A stretch of 64,000 bases of DNA from Rhodococcus oxybenzonivorans (GTDB lineage: Bacteria > Actinomycetota > Actinomycetes > Mycobacteriales > Mycobacteriaceae). A program made the position numbers and the translations under genes. The DNA is taken from NCBI RefSeq assembly GCF_003130705.1, contig NZ_CP021354.1, positions 4,588,001-4,652,000 of the forward strand, written 5' to 3'. The notes under the pieces are model-generated. The model did not search any database. It worked only from the letters and a program-made list of their open reading frames with translations, and had not been told where the DNA came from. This document shows, piece after piece, positions 53,767-62,803 of the stretch; the first letter of the stretch is position 1, and every line of letters begins with the position of its first letter.

Positions 53767-54662
53767 ATCAACCGCTTGCCCTTCGTCCCCTGAAAAACCG
53801 CACTGACGCTGACGCAGATCATCTGCGCGTCCGCTAGCCGAACCACCAGCGAGACGGAGATCGGGGCCTAGGGCGAGATCAGCGGCAATCAGTGCCTGTC
53901 TCGAATGCGGATCCCTGACCGGTCAGCGATGGGTCTTCAGGCGGCCGCTGGTGCCCCGACGGGCCTTCAGCCCTCAAATACTGAGCCATTCGTCGTCCCG
54001 GTTCGGGATTGCTGTCAAAGGCTGCCGATCACTCTTTGGCTACCTTTGTCGGACCAGACCGCGACGACATCGACGAGTCGAGGGTCATGAATCCACCGGT
54101 ATCGCCCCACGGCCACGCGACATGAGCCCGGGCCACCTGGTCTTGAACGAGGTCAGCAATGCAGACAACGATGTGGTCGCGGGTGTAGTCGTGCCGCAGC
54201 ATGCACGACTCGATCTGACCGCTGGGTTCCCCTGGTTCTGGGTGGCGTCCCCGCCACGTGCCTCGCGGTAGCCGCCGCGGTGGGTGCTTTCACCGCCTTA
54301 CCCCAGGCCATGACCGGCTTGAAGAGTTTCTGGTGGGATCTGTCTGCCCCGGACACCGTTCCGACTATGCAGTTTCTGTCGAGTAAGCAGTACCACCGGG
54401 CGGTCACCGTGGGGAGGGCGAGGCAGTTGCTCCCGGTGGTAACCGCTGCGGGGATTGTCTGGTGCGTCTGGCATGGCGTCGAGGACGCGTGTGAGGCTCT
54501 CCCAGCCATTCAGTTCGCGGCCCAGCGCGACGGCCGACGCCGCACCGCTGACGGATCCGGTTACGGTTCCCCGTCGAGAGCTCAGTGTCGGCACGAGTCA
54601 CTGCGAACTGTTGGGCAACGGAAACGTCAGATCCGTTAGCGGGCGCATGTGAAGATGCGTTC
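53767..54662. other. Long stretch without a supported gene
   Basis: About 900 bases. A + frame around 54220-54480 has a hydrophobic, membrane-like patch (VPLVLGGVPATCLAVAAAVG), continuing as GAFTALPQAMTGLKSFWW. It has no start with a ribosome-binding site and ends in low-quality sequence, so I do not call a gene. A short inverted repeat (GCAGAT/ATCTGC) near 53812 may be a weak terminator. Confidence 0.4.
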
Positions 54663-54983
54663 ATGAGTACTGGGGATCACGACGAGCCCGCAGGCGACAG
54701 TCGACCGACGGCTGATGATGGGCCGTTCACGTTGACTGTCGATGGCGAGGTTTTCACGGTGACGCTACGTCCAGAGGAACCAGGCGCCTGCGACTATGAC
54801 TGGGAATCCGGACCGAACAAGGGGTACGGGTTCTCCAGCTTTCAACGCGTAGCCTATTCCAGCGTTCAGGACCGAGCGAACGCTCCATCCACGTTCCAGC
54901 CGAACACGATTGACGAGCATCGCGAGTCGATCCGCGACTTCCTCAGTCAGATCAATCCTGAGACTGGCTACCTCGGCGACTAA
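54663..54983 (+). CDS. Hypothetical protein
   Basis: This 106-residue acidic protein is not assigned to a known family. FTLTVDGEVFTVTLRPEEPG forms likely beta strands, and YDWESGPNKGYGFSSF is a distinctive motif; a helix ending in IRDFLSQINPETGYLGD closes the protein. Composition is like a real cytosolic protein. It stands alone; the ATG is the first good start after a poor ribosome-binding region. Confidence 0.65.
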   Translation: MSTGDHDEPAGDSRPTADDGPFTLTVDGEVFTVTLRPEEPGACDYDWESGPNKGYGFSSFQRVAYSSVQDRANAPSTFQPNTIDEHRESIRDFLSQINPETGYLGD

Positions 54984-55149
54984 GACTCTCCCGCGCGGCA
55001 CACGGGGTGCCGGGTTGAGACCGTTCGCTGATTCCGCTCCCGGGAACCGCGCTCGGAACCTCGAGGCATCACTGTCAGCTTCATTCACCGCGAGGTCTTA
55101 CAGTCTGGTGAGTATTGAGAATGATCCTCAGCGACTCGCCGAAAGGCGC

Positions 55150-55753
55150 ATGAGCGGCAACAACGAGGCCTCGACCCGACACACGGGGTCGACGAGAGCG
55201 TTTTGGGCGGGCCCATTGGCCGGCCATGGTTCGGTGTTGTGGCTACTCGATGTCGGGCGCCCTGTTCTCGTGCGCCGAGCAGGAGACGGTTCGACCAGCA
55301 CGCACACCGTGCCGGGGCGCGATTCGCCGCTCGGGGATCGTGGGTTACACACCACGCCGGCTTCACGCCGACGGCTCCGGTTGCTGGATCGTGGGGGCCG
55401 ACGGAATCGCACACTGCGACCACGCCGGTACCGTCACGATCGTCGACTCCGCCCCGTCTCGGCGTCGGCATCGGCATCGGCACTGACGGATGGCGTGCTG
55501 GCCACCGCGGCACCGACACCTCGGGACGCAAGCAGTTCCCTGGTGCTGCGGACGATGAGCGGGCGTGGACGCCACCGTTGATGTGCCGGCGGACATCGTG
55601 ACGGTCAGCCCGGGTGCGGGCGGCTTTCTCCTGTTCATGCGCACCGGAGCCCAGGGCACGATAGTCGCGCAGAATCAGTGTGGGTCGTGGTGCGCGCGAG
55701 TTCGCCTCGACGGTGCACTCGAACTCGGAACGGCCTGGCCACGCCCGTTCTGA
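55150..55753 (+). pseudogene. Decayed beta-rich ORF of unknown function
   Basis: Protein-like segments follow one another in changing frames. An ATG at 55150 (GAAAGG before it) opens GHGSVLWLLDVGRPVLVRRA. Another frame reads LHADGSGCWIVGADGIAHC and AGTVTIVD. After a further shift VDVPADIVTVSPGAGGFLLF and ARVRLDGALELGTAW run to a stop at 55753. Together they suggest one beta-rich protein broken by several indels. No family is recognised, and chance frames cannot be fully excluded. Confidence 0.4.
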
Positions 55754-56174
55754 AACTCCGGTGACACCGCGCTGGTGGATGTGGGGCGCCACTGGCCGTC
55801 GGCCGGTCGGAAACGCGCGGGCAGCTACTCGACGAGGAACTGCGCCCCAGCGCCTCGGTACCATTTACCTTCGGCATTCCCGCCGTGGACGACCTACTCA
55901 GGGACCTGGCTGGTGATGCGTTCGAGAGCATTGGTGGGTGTGGTCACCTGAGTAGGGCCCCAGTTCGGCCACTGATCGTCATGAATTCCGGCCCCGGCGC
56001 GCAAGCTGCGCAATCTGCTCGACGAACGGCTCAGATCGAGGCCAGGTGAGCGAAAGTACCGCTACACCAACCATTTTCACACTCCGGCCAGATTGCGTCG
56101 TGCCTGCGCTGAATAAGGTGCGTGGGGCCGGTCCGGTGGTCCATCCCCGGCCCCGGCCCACTACTCGCGGTCGG
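55754..56174. other. Intergenic stretch with one repeat copy
   Basis: No supported gene. It holds the second copy of the dispersed repeat at 56000-56040, whose + frame reads RKLRNLLDERLRSRPGERKY and then stops after about 20 more codons; this looks like a coding remnant. Confidence 0.4.
56000..56040 (+). repeat. Dispersed repeat, copy B
   Basis: This 41-bp stretch is nearly identical to 28403-28442, one substitution and one inserted base apart, with weaker similarity continuing for about 50 bases. Confidence 0.6.
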
Positions 56175-56915
56175 TCAGCGTGCCTGGGCCAGCGCGACGG
56201 CGTCCGGGCCGGCCGGGAAGCGCAGGGTGCCTGTGGTGTCGTGTACCGCACGCCAGACCGCCTCGGCCACGTCGAGAGGCGTGGTGACGTTACCCTGCAC
56301 GCTGAAGGCCTCCAGGATTGGAGTGGCGAATCCGGCGTACGTTGTGGGGAGAAATTCGCCGATGTCGCCGCCGTTTGCCGTGAACTGCGTCGTGGGGCAG
56401 TAGCCGGGCTGGACGAGCTTGGCTTGGACATCGAACGCCGCGAGCTCGAGTGCCAGCGACGCTGTAAAGCCCTCGACGGCCATTTTGCTCGCCTTGTACA
56501 TCGCCGTGAGCGGCATGGCGCCCAGGACGACGCTGGAGCTGACGTTGACCACAACACCTGAGCGCCGTTGGCGGAACTGGGGGATAACCGCCTTAGTTGT
56601 GGCCATGACGGCGAAGGTGTTCGTCTCGAACAACTCGCGGGCCTTCTCCACCGGAGTGGCCTCGACGACACCGATCGACCCAATTCCTGCGTTGTTGACC
56701 AGGACGTCGATGGGGCCCGCCTCGGCGAACGCGGCCGCGATGCTGTCGGCGTCCGTCACGTCGAGCTGCAGGACGTTGACGCGGCCGGATGCGGGAAGGA
56801 TGCCCTCGCGAGGTGTGCGCATCGTGGCGATGACATTCCACCCGTGCGAGTAAAAGTAGCGAGCGGTCTCGAGGCCGTATCCGGAAGAGGCCCCGGTGAT
56901 CAGAATTGTTTTCAT
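56175..56915 (-). CDS. Short-chain dehydrogenase/reductase (SDR)
   Basis: This 246-residue SDR has ILITGASSGYGLETARYF at the N terminus, VNNAGIGSIG, and an active site with Y and K in MYKASKMAV. The pattern is close to oxidoreductases of the retinol-dehydrogenase-like group found next to AraC regulators. The ATG at 56915 removes 11 doubtful codons. It diverges from the AraC gene at 57032, its probable activator. Confidence 0.9.
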   Translation of the reverse strand: MKTILITGASSGYGLETARYFYSHGWNVIATMRTPREGILPASGRVNVLQLDVTDADSIAAAFAEAGPIDVLVNNAGIGSIGVVEATPVEKARELFETNTFAVMATTKAVIPQFRQRRSGVVVNVSSSVVLGAMPLTAMYKASKMAVEGFTASLALELAAFDVQAKLVQPGYCPTTQFTANGGDIGEFLPTTYAGFATPILEAFSVQGNVTTPLDVAEAVWRAVHDTTGTLRFPAGPDAVALAQAR

Positions 56916-57031
56916 GTCTTCGAAACTAGACCCATCGAACAGGACCATCTATAGTCATGAGTCCATATTATTTTACTGACAGTCCGGTTTTGCGTTGACG
57001 CGATGAAGCCGCACTTTCACAGGAGATCCTC

Positions 57032-57964
57032 ATGGCTGATCCTCTCTCCGAGGTAGTGCAGATGCTCCGGCCGCACGGGGTGTTCTCCAAGCGCATCTCG
57101 GGAGCCGGCGCGTGGGGCGTCCGGTACACCGCATTCGGCCAGCCCGGGTTCTCCGTCGTACTGGAGGGCAGCTGCCGACTGGCGGTGGCCAATGAGCCGG
57201 AGATCGTCCTCGAGCAAGGCGATTTTGTGTTGCTGCCCACAACTCCGGCGTTCGACCTCACGGGTTTTCACGACGTGGAGCCCCTCCTGATAGACCCACG
57301 CGAGATGACCGGCGACGACATCGATGTGGACTACTCGGACGGCCAGGCGCCCGAGGTCCGTATTTTGGGGGGCAGTTTCGTGTTCGACTCGCCGGACGCG
57401 GCCCTCTTGAGTTCTTTGCTCCCGTCGGTCGTGCACGTGCGTGGTGTCGAACGCTTCGAGCCGCTGGTCTCCCTGGTGGCCGACGAAGCCCTGCACGACA
57501 GACCGGGGCGCGAGCTGGTGCTGGCCCGTCTCGTCGAAGTACTCCTCGTCGAAGCACTGCGGACGTCGGTCACCCGACAGACACCGCCCGGGCTGCTCCG
57601 CGGCCTGGCGGACCGCAAGCTCGCCCCAGCCGTCCACCAGATGCACCAGCACGTCGACAAGCCATGGACGGTCGCGCAATTGAGCGTGATCGCGACGTTG
57701 TCGCGATCAGCGTTCTTCGACAGGTTCACCCGACATGTCGGGATGCCTCCCATGGAGTACTTGATGGCCTGGCGGATGGCGGTGGCCCGCGATCTCCTCC
57801 GGCATGACGACCTAGGAATAGACGAGGTAGGCCGTCGAGTCGGCTACGGCTCGGCCAGCGCTTTCAGCACCGCCTTCAGTAGGTACACGGGCGAATCCCC
57901 AAGTAGCTACGCGCGCAGAATATCTCACACCCAGTCGGCACCACCCAGATTGAAGGCAGGCTGA
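57032..57964 (+). CDS. AraC-family transcriptional regulator with cupin domain
   Basis: This 310-residue regulator has an N-terminal cupin-type sensing domain (GFSVVLEGSCRLAVA, then LEQGDFVLLPTTPAFDL). The C-terminal double helix-turn-helix (WTVAQLSVIATLSRSAFFDR and IDEVGRRVGYGSASAFSTAF) follows. The ATG has AGGAG six bases upstream. Genes of this layout usually activate a divergent oxidoreductase, here the SDR at 56175. The intergenic region is about 115 bases and AT-richer than average. Confidence 0.92.
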   Translation: MADPLSEVVQMLRPHGVFSKRISGAGAWGVRYTAFGQPGFSVVLEGSCRLAVANEPEIVLEQGDFVLLPTTPAFDLTGFHDVEPLLIDPREMTGDDIDVDYSDGQAPEVRILGGSFVFDSPDAALLSSLLPSVVHVRGVERFEPLVSLVADEALHDRPGRELVLARLVEVLLVEALRTSVTRQTPPGLLRGLADRKLAPAVHQMHQHVDKPWTVAQLSVIATLSRSAFFDRFTRHVGMPPMEYLMAWRMAVARDLLRHDDLGIDEVGRRVGYGSASAFSTAFSRYTGESPSSYARRISHTQSAPPRLKAG

Positions 57965-58002
57965 GCTTGTCGCCTAACTCGGGCGACGACCGCGGCGTTG
58001 AG

Positions 58003-58149
58003 TCAGTCCATGCGGTCACATCGGATCCTGACCGGTCCGCGGATCTCGGGCAACGCGAGAAGCGCGTCGTCCGCCATCAATTCGCGACAGACTCCCGTGC
58101 ACACACCCATTAGTTCCGGTTCGATAGGAGGTTCGACGTGCCGATACAT
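58003..58149 (-). other. Short ORF after the 2Fe-2S pseudogene
   Basis: A 48-codon frame (EPPIEPELMGVCTGVCRELM, then LLALPEIRGPVRIRCDRMD) runs from an ATG at 58149 and continues upstream in the same frame as the end of the 2Fe-2S remnant. It may be the truncated head or tail of a neighbouring gene. Not recognised. Confidence 0.3.
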
Positions 58150-58191
58150 CAGGTGTGCGGCAGGTACCACCCGAAACCCCGCGCCGGCTGA

Positions 58192-58632
58192 TCAGCTGTC
58201 ATCGTCTCGGTCTGCATTACGGAGGGCGGTTCCGGCAGCGACAATATTCTGATACCCCGTGCATCGACACAGGTTACCTGCTTGCGCCGTTGCCAAATCC
58301 GCGTCGTCCATGTTCGAAGAAGCGACTGTGCACAACACAGTCCCGGCAAGGCAGAATCCGCACTGAAACGCCTTGGCATCCCAAATTTCTTTTGGACAGG
58401 ATGCAATTCGGATCCATCCGCAAGGCTCTCGATGGTTGCGATCGACCGGCCGGCAGCCCTACCAGTCGGCACGAGGCACGACTTGAAGGGCTGTCCATCG
58501 ATGAGCACGGTGCACGCGCCGCAGTCTCCGTTTCGGCAGCCGATGTGCGTCCCGGTCAGGTGGAGTTCCTGACGCAATATGTCGACCAGCGGAACGTAGA
58601 TTCAGCCTCGAACCGTTGATCACGGTGGGCAC
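58192..58632 (-). pseudogene. 2Fe-2S small subunit of a molybdenum hydroxylase, frameshifted
   Basis: Reading from a GTG at 58632, TVINGSRLNLR begins the plant-type ferredoxin domain. The frame then breaks, and PLVDILRQELHLTGTHIGC with DCGACTVLIDG follows in another frame. After ELHPVQKK it breaks again: restoring one T gives FWDAKAFQCGFCLAGT and AGNLCRCTGYQNI in the next frame, ending at 58192. Both clusters' cysteines are still present, so the decay is recent. No FAD or molybdenum subunit lies next to it, unlike the intact CoxS-like gene at 41011. Confidence 0.82.
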
Positions 58633-58784
58633 ACCATCATTTGATCATGCATCGAGATTGCCTTCTTCCAGAGCGCTGTTGATGGCGCGGACAGCGCTTG
58701 GCCGAGATCGAGAGCGACGTAGTTCCAGGCTCGCCCCGCGGATCGGTCAGGGCCCGGTGTACCGGTCGGCGATGCTTCAGCCGT

Positions 58785-59420
58785 TCACGATCCCGGGAGT
58801 GCGGTCCAGAACGACTCGAGCTTCTCGGCGGTGATCACGGTACCGAAGTTCTGTGCGACGACGGACACCGAAGCGTCGTGGGCTGTTTGGCTGTAGGTGG
58901 CAGCGCAGTCTTCGACGAGCGAGACCCAGTATTCGTGAAACAGCGCGCTACGCAGACTCGACTCGACACACACCTCGGTGGCGACGCCCGTGAAGAGCAG
59001 GGAATCGATGCCGAGGGAACGCAGGGTGAGGTCGAGGTTGGTGCCGACGAATGCGCTGAACCGGTTCTTCGTGATCACCACGTCGCCTTCCTGTGGAACG
59101 GCGGCGTAGTAGTCTGCCCCGGGTGTTCCTGTGCGGCAGGTAATTCCGGTGCGTGCCGCGTCCGGCCCCTCGCCCACGCGGTCGAGCCACTGGGGTGTAT
59201 CGGTGGTTTCGTCGTGCAGGGTACGTACAAAGATCACCCGGACCCCGGCCGTACGCGCGGACGCGACGAGACGGGCCAGTCGCGGAGCCATCGCCACGGG
59301 GGCGGTCACGTCGAAGCCCCTCTGTGCCAGCGACCCGTCGGGAGAGCAGAAATCGTTTTGCATGTCGATGACGATCAGTGCGCACCGGGCGGGGTCGTAG
59401 CGGAACGGGACCGAGCTCAT
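58785..59420 (-). CDS. Cysteine hydrolase (isochorismatase family)
   Basis: This 211-residue protein has the family triad: D19 (VIDMQNDF), K118 (VITKNRFSAF) and C151 (TGVATEVCVES), with the cis-peptide region just before the cysteine. Family members hydrolyse amides, ureido-carboxylates or vinyl ethers. The ATG has GAAGGA upstream. It follows the transporter gene at 59475 by about 50 bases in the same direction, so the pair probably imports and hydrolyses the same compound. Confidence 0.9.
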   Translation of the reverse strand: MSSVPFRYDPARCALIVIDMQNDFCSPDGSLAQRGFDVTAPVAMAPRLARLVASARTAGVRVIFVRTLHDETTDTPQWLDRVGEGPDAARTGITCRTGTPGADYYAAVPQEGDVVITKNRFSAFVGTNLDLTLRSLGIDSLLFTGVATEVCVESSLRSALFHEYWVSLVEDCAATYSQTAHDASVSVVAQNFGTVITAEKLESFWTALPGS

Positions 59421-59474
59421 TCGTTTGTCCTTCCATGTCGGGGTTGTGCGGAAACCGTGTTCGGCGATAAGCCG

Positions 59475-61001
59475 CTACCAGATGACGACGGCGGCTCCGG
59501 TAGCCAGCAGCAGTCCGGCCATCACCGGGACGACGAGGTGGCGGACCAGTTCGGCAACCGGTATCCGGCAGAATCCGGCGACCACCACCAGTGACGACCA
59601 GATCACGAGAGTTCCCCCGCCCGTCCATGTGGCGCCGTTCTGGGCGATGGCCGCCAATGTAGCGGTGTCCATCCCGGACTGCGGGGCCAGCGCGGCAGCC
59701 AGCCCACCGGTGAGGGGTAGACCGGCCCACCCCGAACCGTCGAGACCGACCGCCATACCGATAAAGAGCATGCTGAACGCGACGAATACGCCGTTGTCGG
59801 GGATGTACGGCTGCACGCGTTCCACGGTGTCGAAGAGGAAGGCCGGACCGGTGGCGTCGTCGTCGAGGCCGAGAATGGCGCCCGAATAATCGGGAATGCC
59901 GATGTACACGAAACCTGCGACGGGAAGGATGATGCCCATCGCCTTGAAGGAGTACGACAGACCGTCGATGAAGTGGGTGGCGCAGAATTCGAGAGCCTCG
60001 GATCGTCGTGACGTGACGGTCACGAGTGCCATCAGGATGATTGCCGTGCCTCCCACCAGGGACGCGCCGCCACCGTCCTCCCAGGGGACGACATCGGTGA
60101 ATCGACCGACCAACATGTAAATCAGGACGGCGAGGAACGCGGCGGGCACGCCGATCGCCCACGCACGGGTCAGTGTCGGGCGATCCGTGATTCTCGTTCC
60201 GTCGTCCTCGAAGCCGGGCAGTTCCTCGTCGAGCACGTCCGTGACGGTAGGTGAGACCGCGACGTCCGGGCTCGGTGAGCAACCGGCGGACGTGCCACCG
60301 GGCGTGCCACCGACACCACCGGGGGGATGCACGGTTCCGCCGATCGGGTCGGCGTCCGGAACTGCGTCCGTGCGCATCCTGCGGCGGACGGTCAGGAAGT
60401 AGGCGAGCACCGCCGCGGTGACACCGACGATCAATGAGATCACCAGGGCACGGTCGGCGATGTCGTCGGCGGGAACTCCTGCGCCGCTCGCGGAAATCGA
60501 CGGCGCAAGACCGATCACGTAGTCGGAGGCGATCGACATCCCCTGGCCGGAGATCGCGAGAACCACCGCGGCACCGAGCGGCGGCAGACCTACCTTGATC
60601 GCGGCAGGAAGTAGGACCGCACCGATCAGGGCCAGTGCCGGGGTCGGCCAGAAGAACAGCGAGAGAAAATAGGTGAAGACGAACAATACGATGTACGCGA
60701 CGCGACCATTGACCATCCACCGACTGACGGGGCGCACCATCACCTCATCGGAACCGATGGCCCGCATCGCCGCGAGCATCGAGGTCACCGCGGCGATGAC
60801 GATGAATATCTCGAACAGTGCGGTGCCGGAGGTGATGGTGGCCCGGAACACTGACATGACGGCATTCGGGACGCTGCCGCTGTACGCCAGTGCCGTGGCA
60901 AATGTCGCGAGTACCGCCGGGATCATGACGTTCTTGCGTAGTGCCATGGCCACGATCAGAGAAGTAAGGCCGATTAAGAAGACGATCTGCGCTGCACCCA
61001 C
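59475..61001 (-). CDS. Membrane transporter, probably an ion-coupled organic-anion carrier
   Basis: This 508-residue membrane protein has about 12 helices. Its layout resembles GntP/CitM-type carriers of the ion-transporter superfamily. VVLAISGQGMSIASDYVIGL lies near the first half-site, and ALAPQSGMDTATLAAIAQNG with TGGGTLVIWSSLVVVAGF in the second. A glycine/proline-rich cytosolic loop (about 100 residues) splits the two halves. The GTG at 61001 follows AAGGAG at six bases; the frame extends 69 codons upstream without membrane sequence. Family assignment is tentative. Confidence 0.75.
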   Translation of the reverse strand: MGAAQIVFLIGLTSLIVAMALRKNVMIPAVLATFATALAYSGSVPNAVMSVFRATITSGTALFEIFIVIAAVTSMLAAMRAIGSDEVMVRPVSRWMVNGRVAYIVLFVFTYFLSLFFWPTPALALIGAVLLPAAIKVGLPPLGAAVVLAISGQGMSIASDYVIGLAPSISASGAGVPADDIADRALVISLIVGVTAAVLAYFLTVRRRMRTDAVPDADPIGGTVHPPGGVGGTPGGTSAGCSPSPDVAVSPTVTDVLDEELPGFEDDGTRITDRPTLTRAWAIGVPAAFLAVLIYMLVGRFTDVVPWEDGGGASLVGGTAIILMALVTVTSRRSEALEFCATHFIDGLSYSFKAMGIILPVAGFVYIGIPDYSGAILGLDDDATGPAFLFDTVERVQPYIPDNGVFVAFSMLFIGMAVGLDGSGWAGLPLTGGLAAALAPQSGMDTATLAAIAQNGATWTGGGTLVIWSSLVVVAGFCRIPVAELVRHLVVPVMAGLLLATGAAVVIW

Positions 61002-61439
61002 GTGCGACTCCTTGTATCGAACTACCTGCGGCGAGTACCTCGGAAGTGTGCGGGTGAGGACGGCCGAGTAGCGACGATTGTCGGGTCGCGACGCGGGGCG
61101 GCGCAGCCCGGTTGTCGCATGATCTTGGCCTGCCCTTGCCGTGCCGTCAACGTCAAAGTGACTATCCGAGCGTCCCGTTCGATGTGCAAGGTGCGCAGAA
61201 AATGGCAACCGTATTTCGGCTTCGGTCGGTCGTGTGAACGCTTAGAGTGTTCTGCGGCTTCGTGGGTCGGCGTCGACGGCGAGTTCGTGAGCCAGGCGGT
61301 GCCCCCTCGTGGTCCGGAAGGCACACGAGGTGCCGCCCGTGTCCGAGGAAGAGGGGCGTCCCCGGACACCGGGGCGTCCTGTCCGAGCAGCGGCGGATGG
61401 CCTCCCGGCCGAGGGGTGACCCGTCAGGGGGCCCGGCTG
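61002..61439. other. Intergenic stretch without a supported gene
   Basis: About 440 bases with only short, arginine-rich frames. It should contain the transporter promoter near its left end. Confidence 0.4.
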
Positions 61440-61917
61440 CCGTGGGGCTGCCATGGAACCGTTGTTTGCGGCACGAGCGGGCGAATCTTCGGTCGGCGCT
61501 GGAGTCCTGCCTGTCTACCACTGGGGAGGCCCGAACCGGTCTTCGGATAGCGGGTGCGTTGTGGTTCTTCATGGAACGCGAATGGCCTGCTGCGCGACGG
61601 GTCGCACTGGCTGAGCCGAGCCTTGGAGGCCGACCGGCGGCCGAGCAGCGAGAGGGCGAAAGCGCTCTGGGTGCGCTTGGAAAGCTATGTTCAGGGCGAC
61701 AGCCCGACCTCCCAGCAGTTTGCTGGAATGCAGCGCCGTCGCGGAAGCGATCGGTGATCGGACCGCCCAGGCGTTTGCAGTTCAGCTCCGGGGCGCGGCG
61801 GAGATGTTCGGAAACGGAAGTCTCGACGTCGCACTGGAGTACCTGACTGCCGGCATGGCACTTCACGCCGTGGGAGCGTCGTCGGTCGGTCCTGGTTTAT
61901 TCGCAAGCTTGGGGTGA
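61440..61917 (+). pseudogene. Remnant of a LuxR/AfsR-type ATPase regulator
   Basis: Segments in three frames match the TPR-like middle of large LuxR-family regulators. RHERANLRSALESCLSTTGE and GLRIAGALWFFM are in one frame; WLSRALEADRRPSSERAKAL is in a second; LLECSAVAEAIGDRTAQAFA and VALEYLTAGMALHAVG are in a third. The ATPase and DNA-binding ends are missing. Only about 160 residues of an originally 700-900 residue protein remain. Confidence 0.65.
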
Positions 61918-62362
61918 TCGCTAGGTCGTCAGAGATGCTGCTGACTGCTATGCGTTTGGAACGGATTAGACGGGTGAACCTCATGAGTTCCTTCTCGTTC
62001 AATGACCGAGTCTCAGAACCTTTGATTGGGGCCCGACGAGAAGGGAGGCATTCTGTAACGTTTCGCGATCCATCACGACATTGGAACCTTCGGCCACGAA
62101 CTTCAACGTATCCGAGATGCGCACTCCGATCAGAACTGCGGAATTGAGACTGCCGCGGGTGCTGATTGCCGCGGCAAAAAGCTCGGGTTTGATCAGAAGG
62201 CACTTTGCCAAGATGACACGCTCGCGGCTCGCCGCGAACAGGTTCGTTTGGTTCAGCGTCGCTTCTGCATACATCACCTCGTCGATTTTCGGGTGCGGAA
62301 GATCGTCTTCGTCAAGTCGGCGTCCTTCAGAGTGGTGCCCGCACAAGTTGACTCCGGCGGGT
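61918..62362. other. Intergenic stretch with one possible minus-strand ORF
   Basis: The minus frame 61999-62346 (115 codons) reads AEATLNQTNLFAASRERVIL and LNSAVLIGVRISDTLKFVAE, with normal composition and lower GC than its surroundings. After a shift it could continue as SLNEKELMRFTRLIRSKRIA. It may be a remnant of an acquired gene. I do not recognise it and there is no convincing ribosome-binding site. Confidence 0.35.
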
Positions 62363-62803
62363 CTATGCAGAAACAGCCACTGTGAGCTCTATCTCCACGG
62401 GTGCGCCGGACGGCAGGGCGTAGACGCCGATCGCGCTGCGCACCGGCAGCGCGTCGACCCCGAGGCATTCGACCAGCACGTCCGACGCGCCGTCGGCCAC
62501 CGCGGACAGCTCACGGAAGTCCGGGGCACACGCGACGAAGACGCTCATGCGCAGGCACCGGGAGATCGCCGCCGTGCCGCCGACGGCCGCGGCTATCGCG
62601 GCGATCGCATTCCTCGCCGCCACCCCGGCCGCCTCCCGGGCCCGCGGGATGTCCAGGTCCCGTCCGACGACGCCGGTAACCGTGAGCACTCCGTCGTGGC
62701 GTGGCGTCATCCCGGCGCTGTACGCGATCCCGTCGTGCACGACAGCGGGAATGTAGCGGCCCTGCGGCCGTGGGGCGGTGGCGACGGATTCCTGCTCAGA
62801 CAC
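62363..62803 (-). CDS. RidA/YjgF-family protein
   Basis: This 146-residue protein has the Rid fold: GIAYSAGMTPRHDG, then a long helix and ISRCLRMSVFVACAPDFREL, and at the end LPVRSAIGVYALPSGAPVEI. The arginine in PVRSAIGV corresponds to the substrate carboxylate-binding arginine of deaminating members. Rid proteins hydrolyse reactive enamines/imines. The GTG start overlaps the stop of the upstream gamma-glutamyltransferase by eight bases, so the two are coupled. Confidence 0.9.
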   Translation of the reverse strand: MSEQESVATAPRPQGRYIPAVVHDGIAYSAGMTPRHDGVLTVTGVVGRDLDIPRAREAAGVAARNAIAAIAAAVGGTAAISRCLRMSVFVACAPDFRELSAVADGASDVLVECLGVDALPVRSAIGVYALPSGAPVEIELTVAVSA

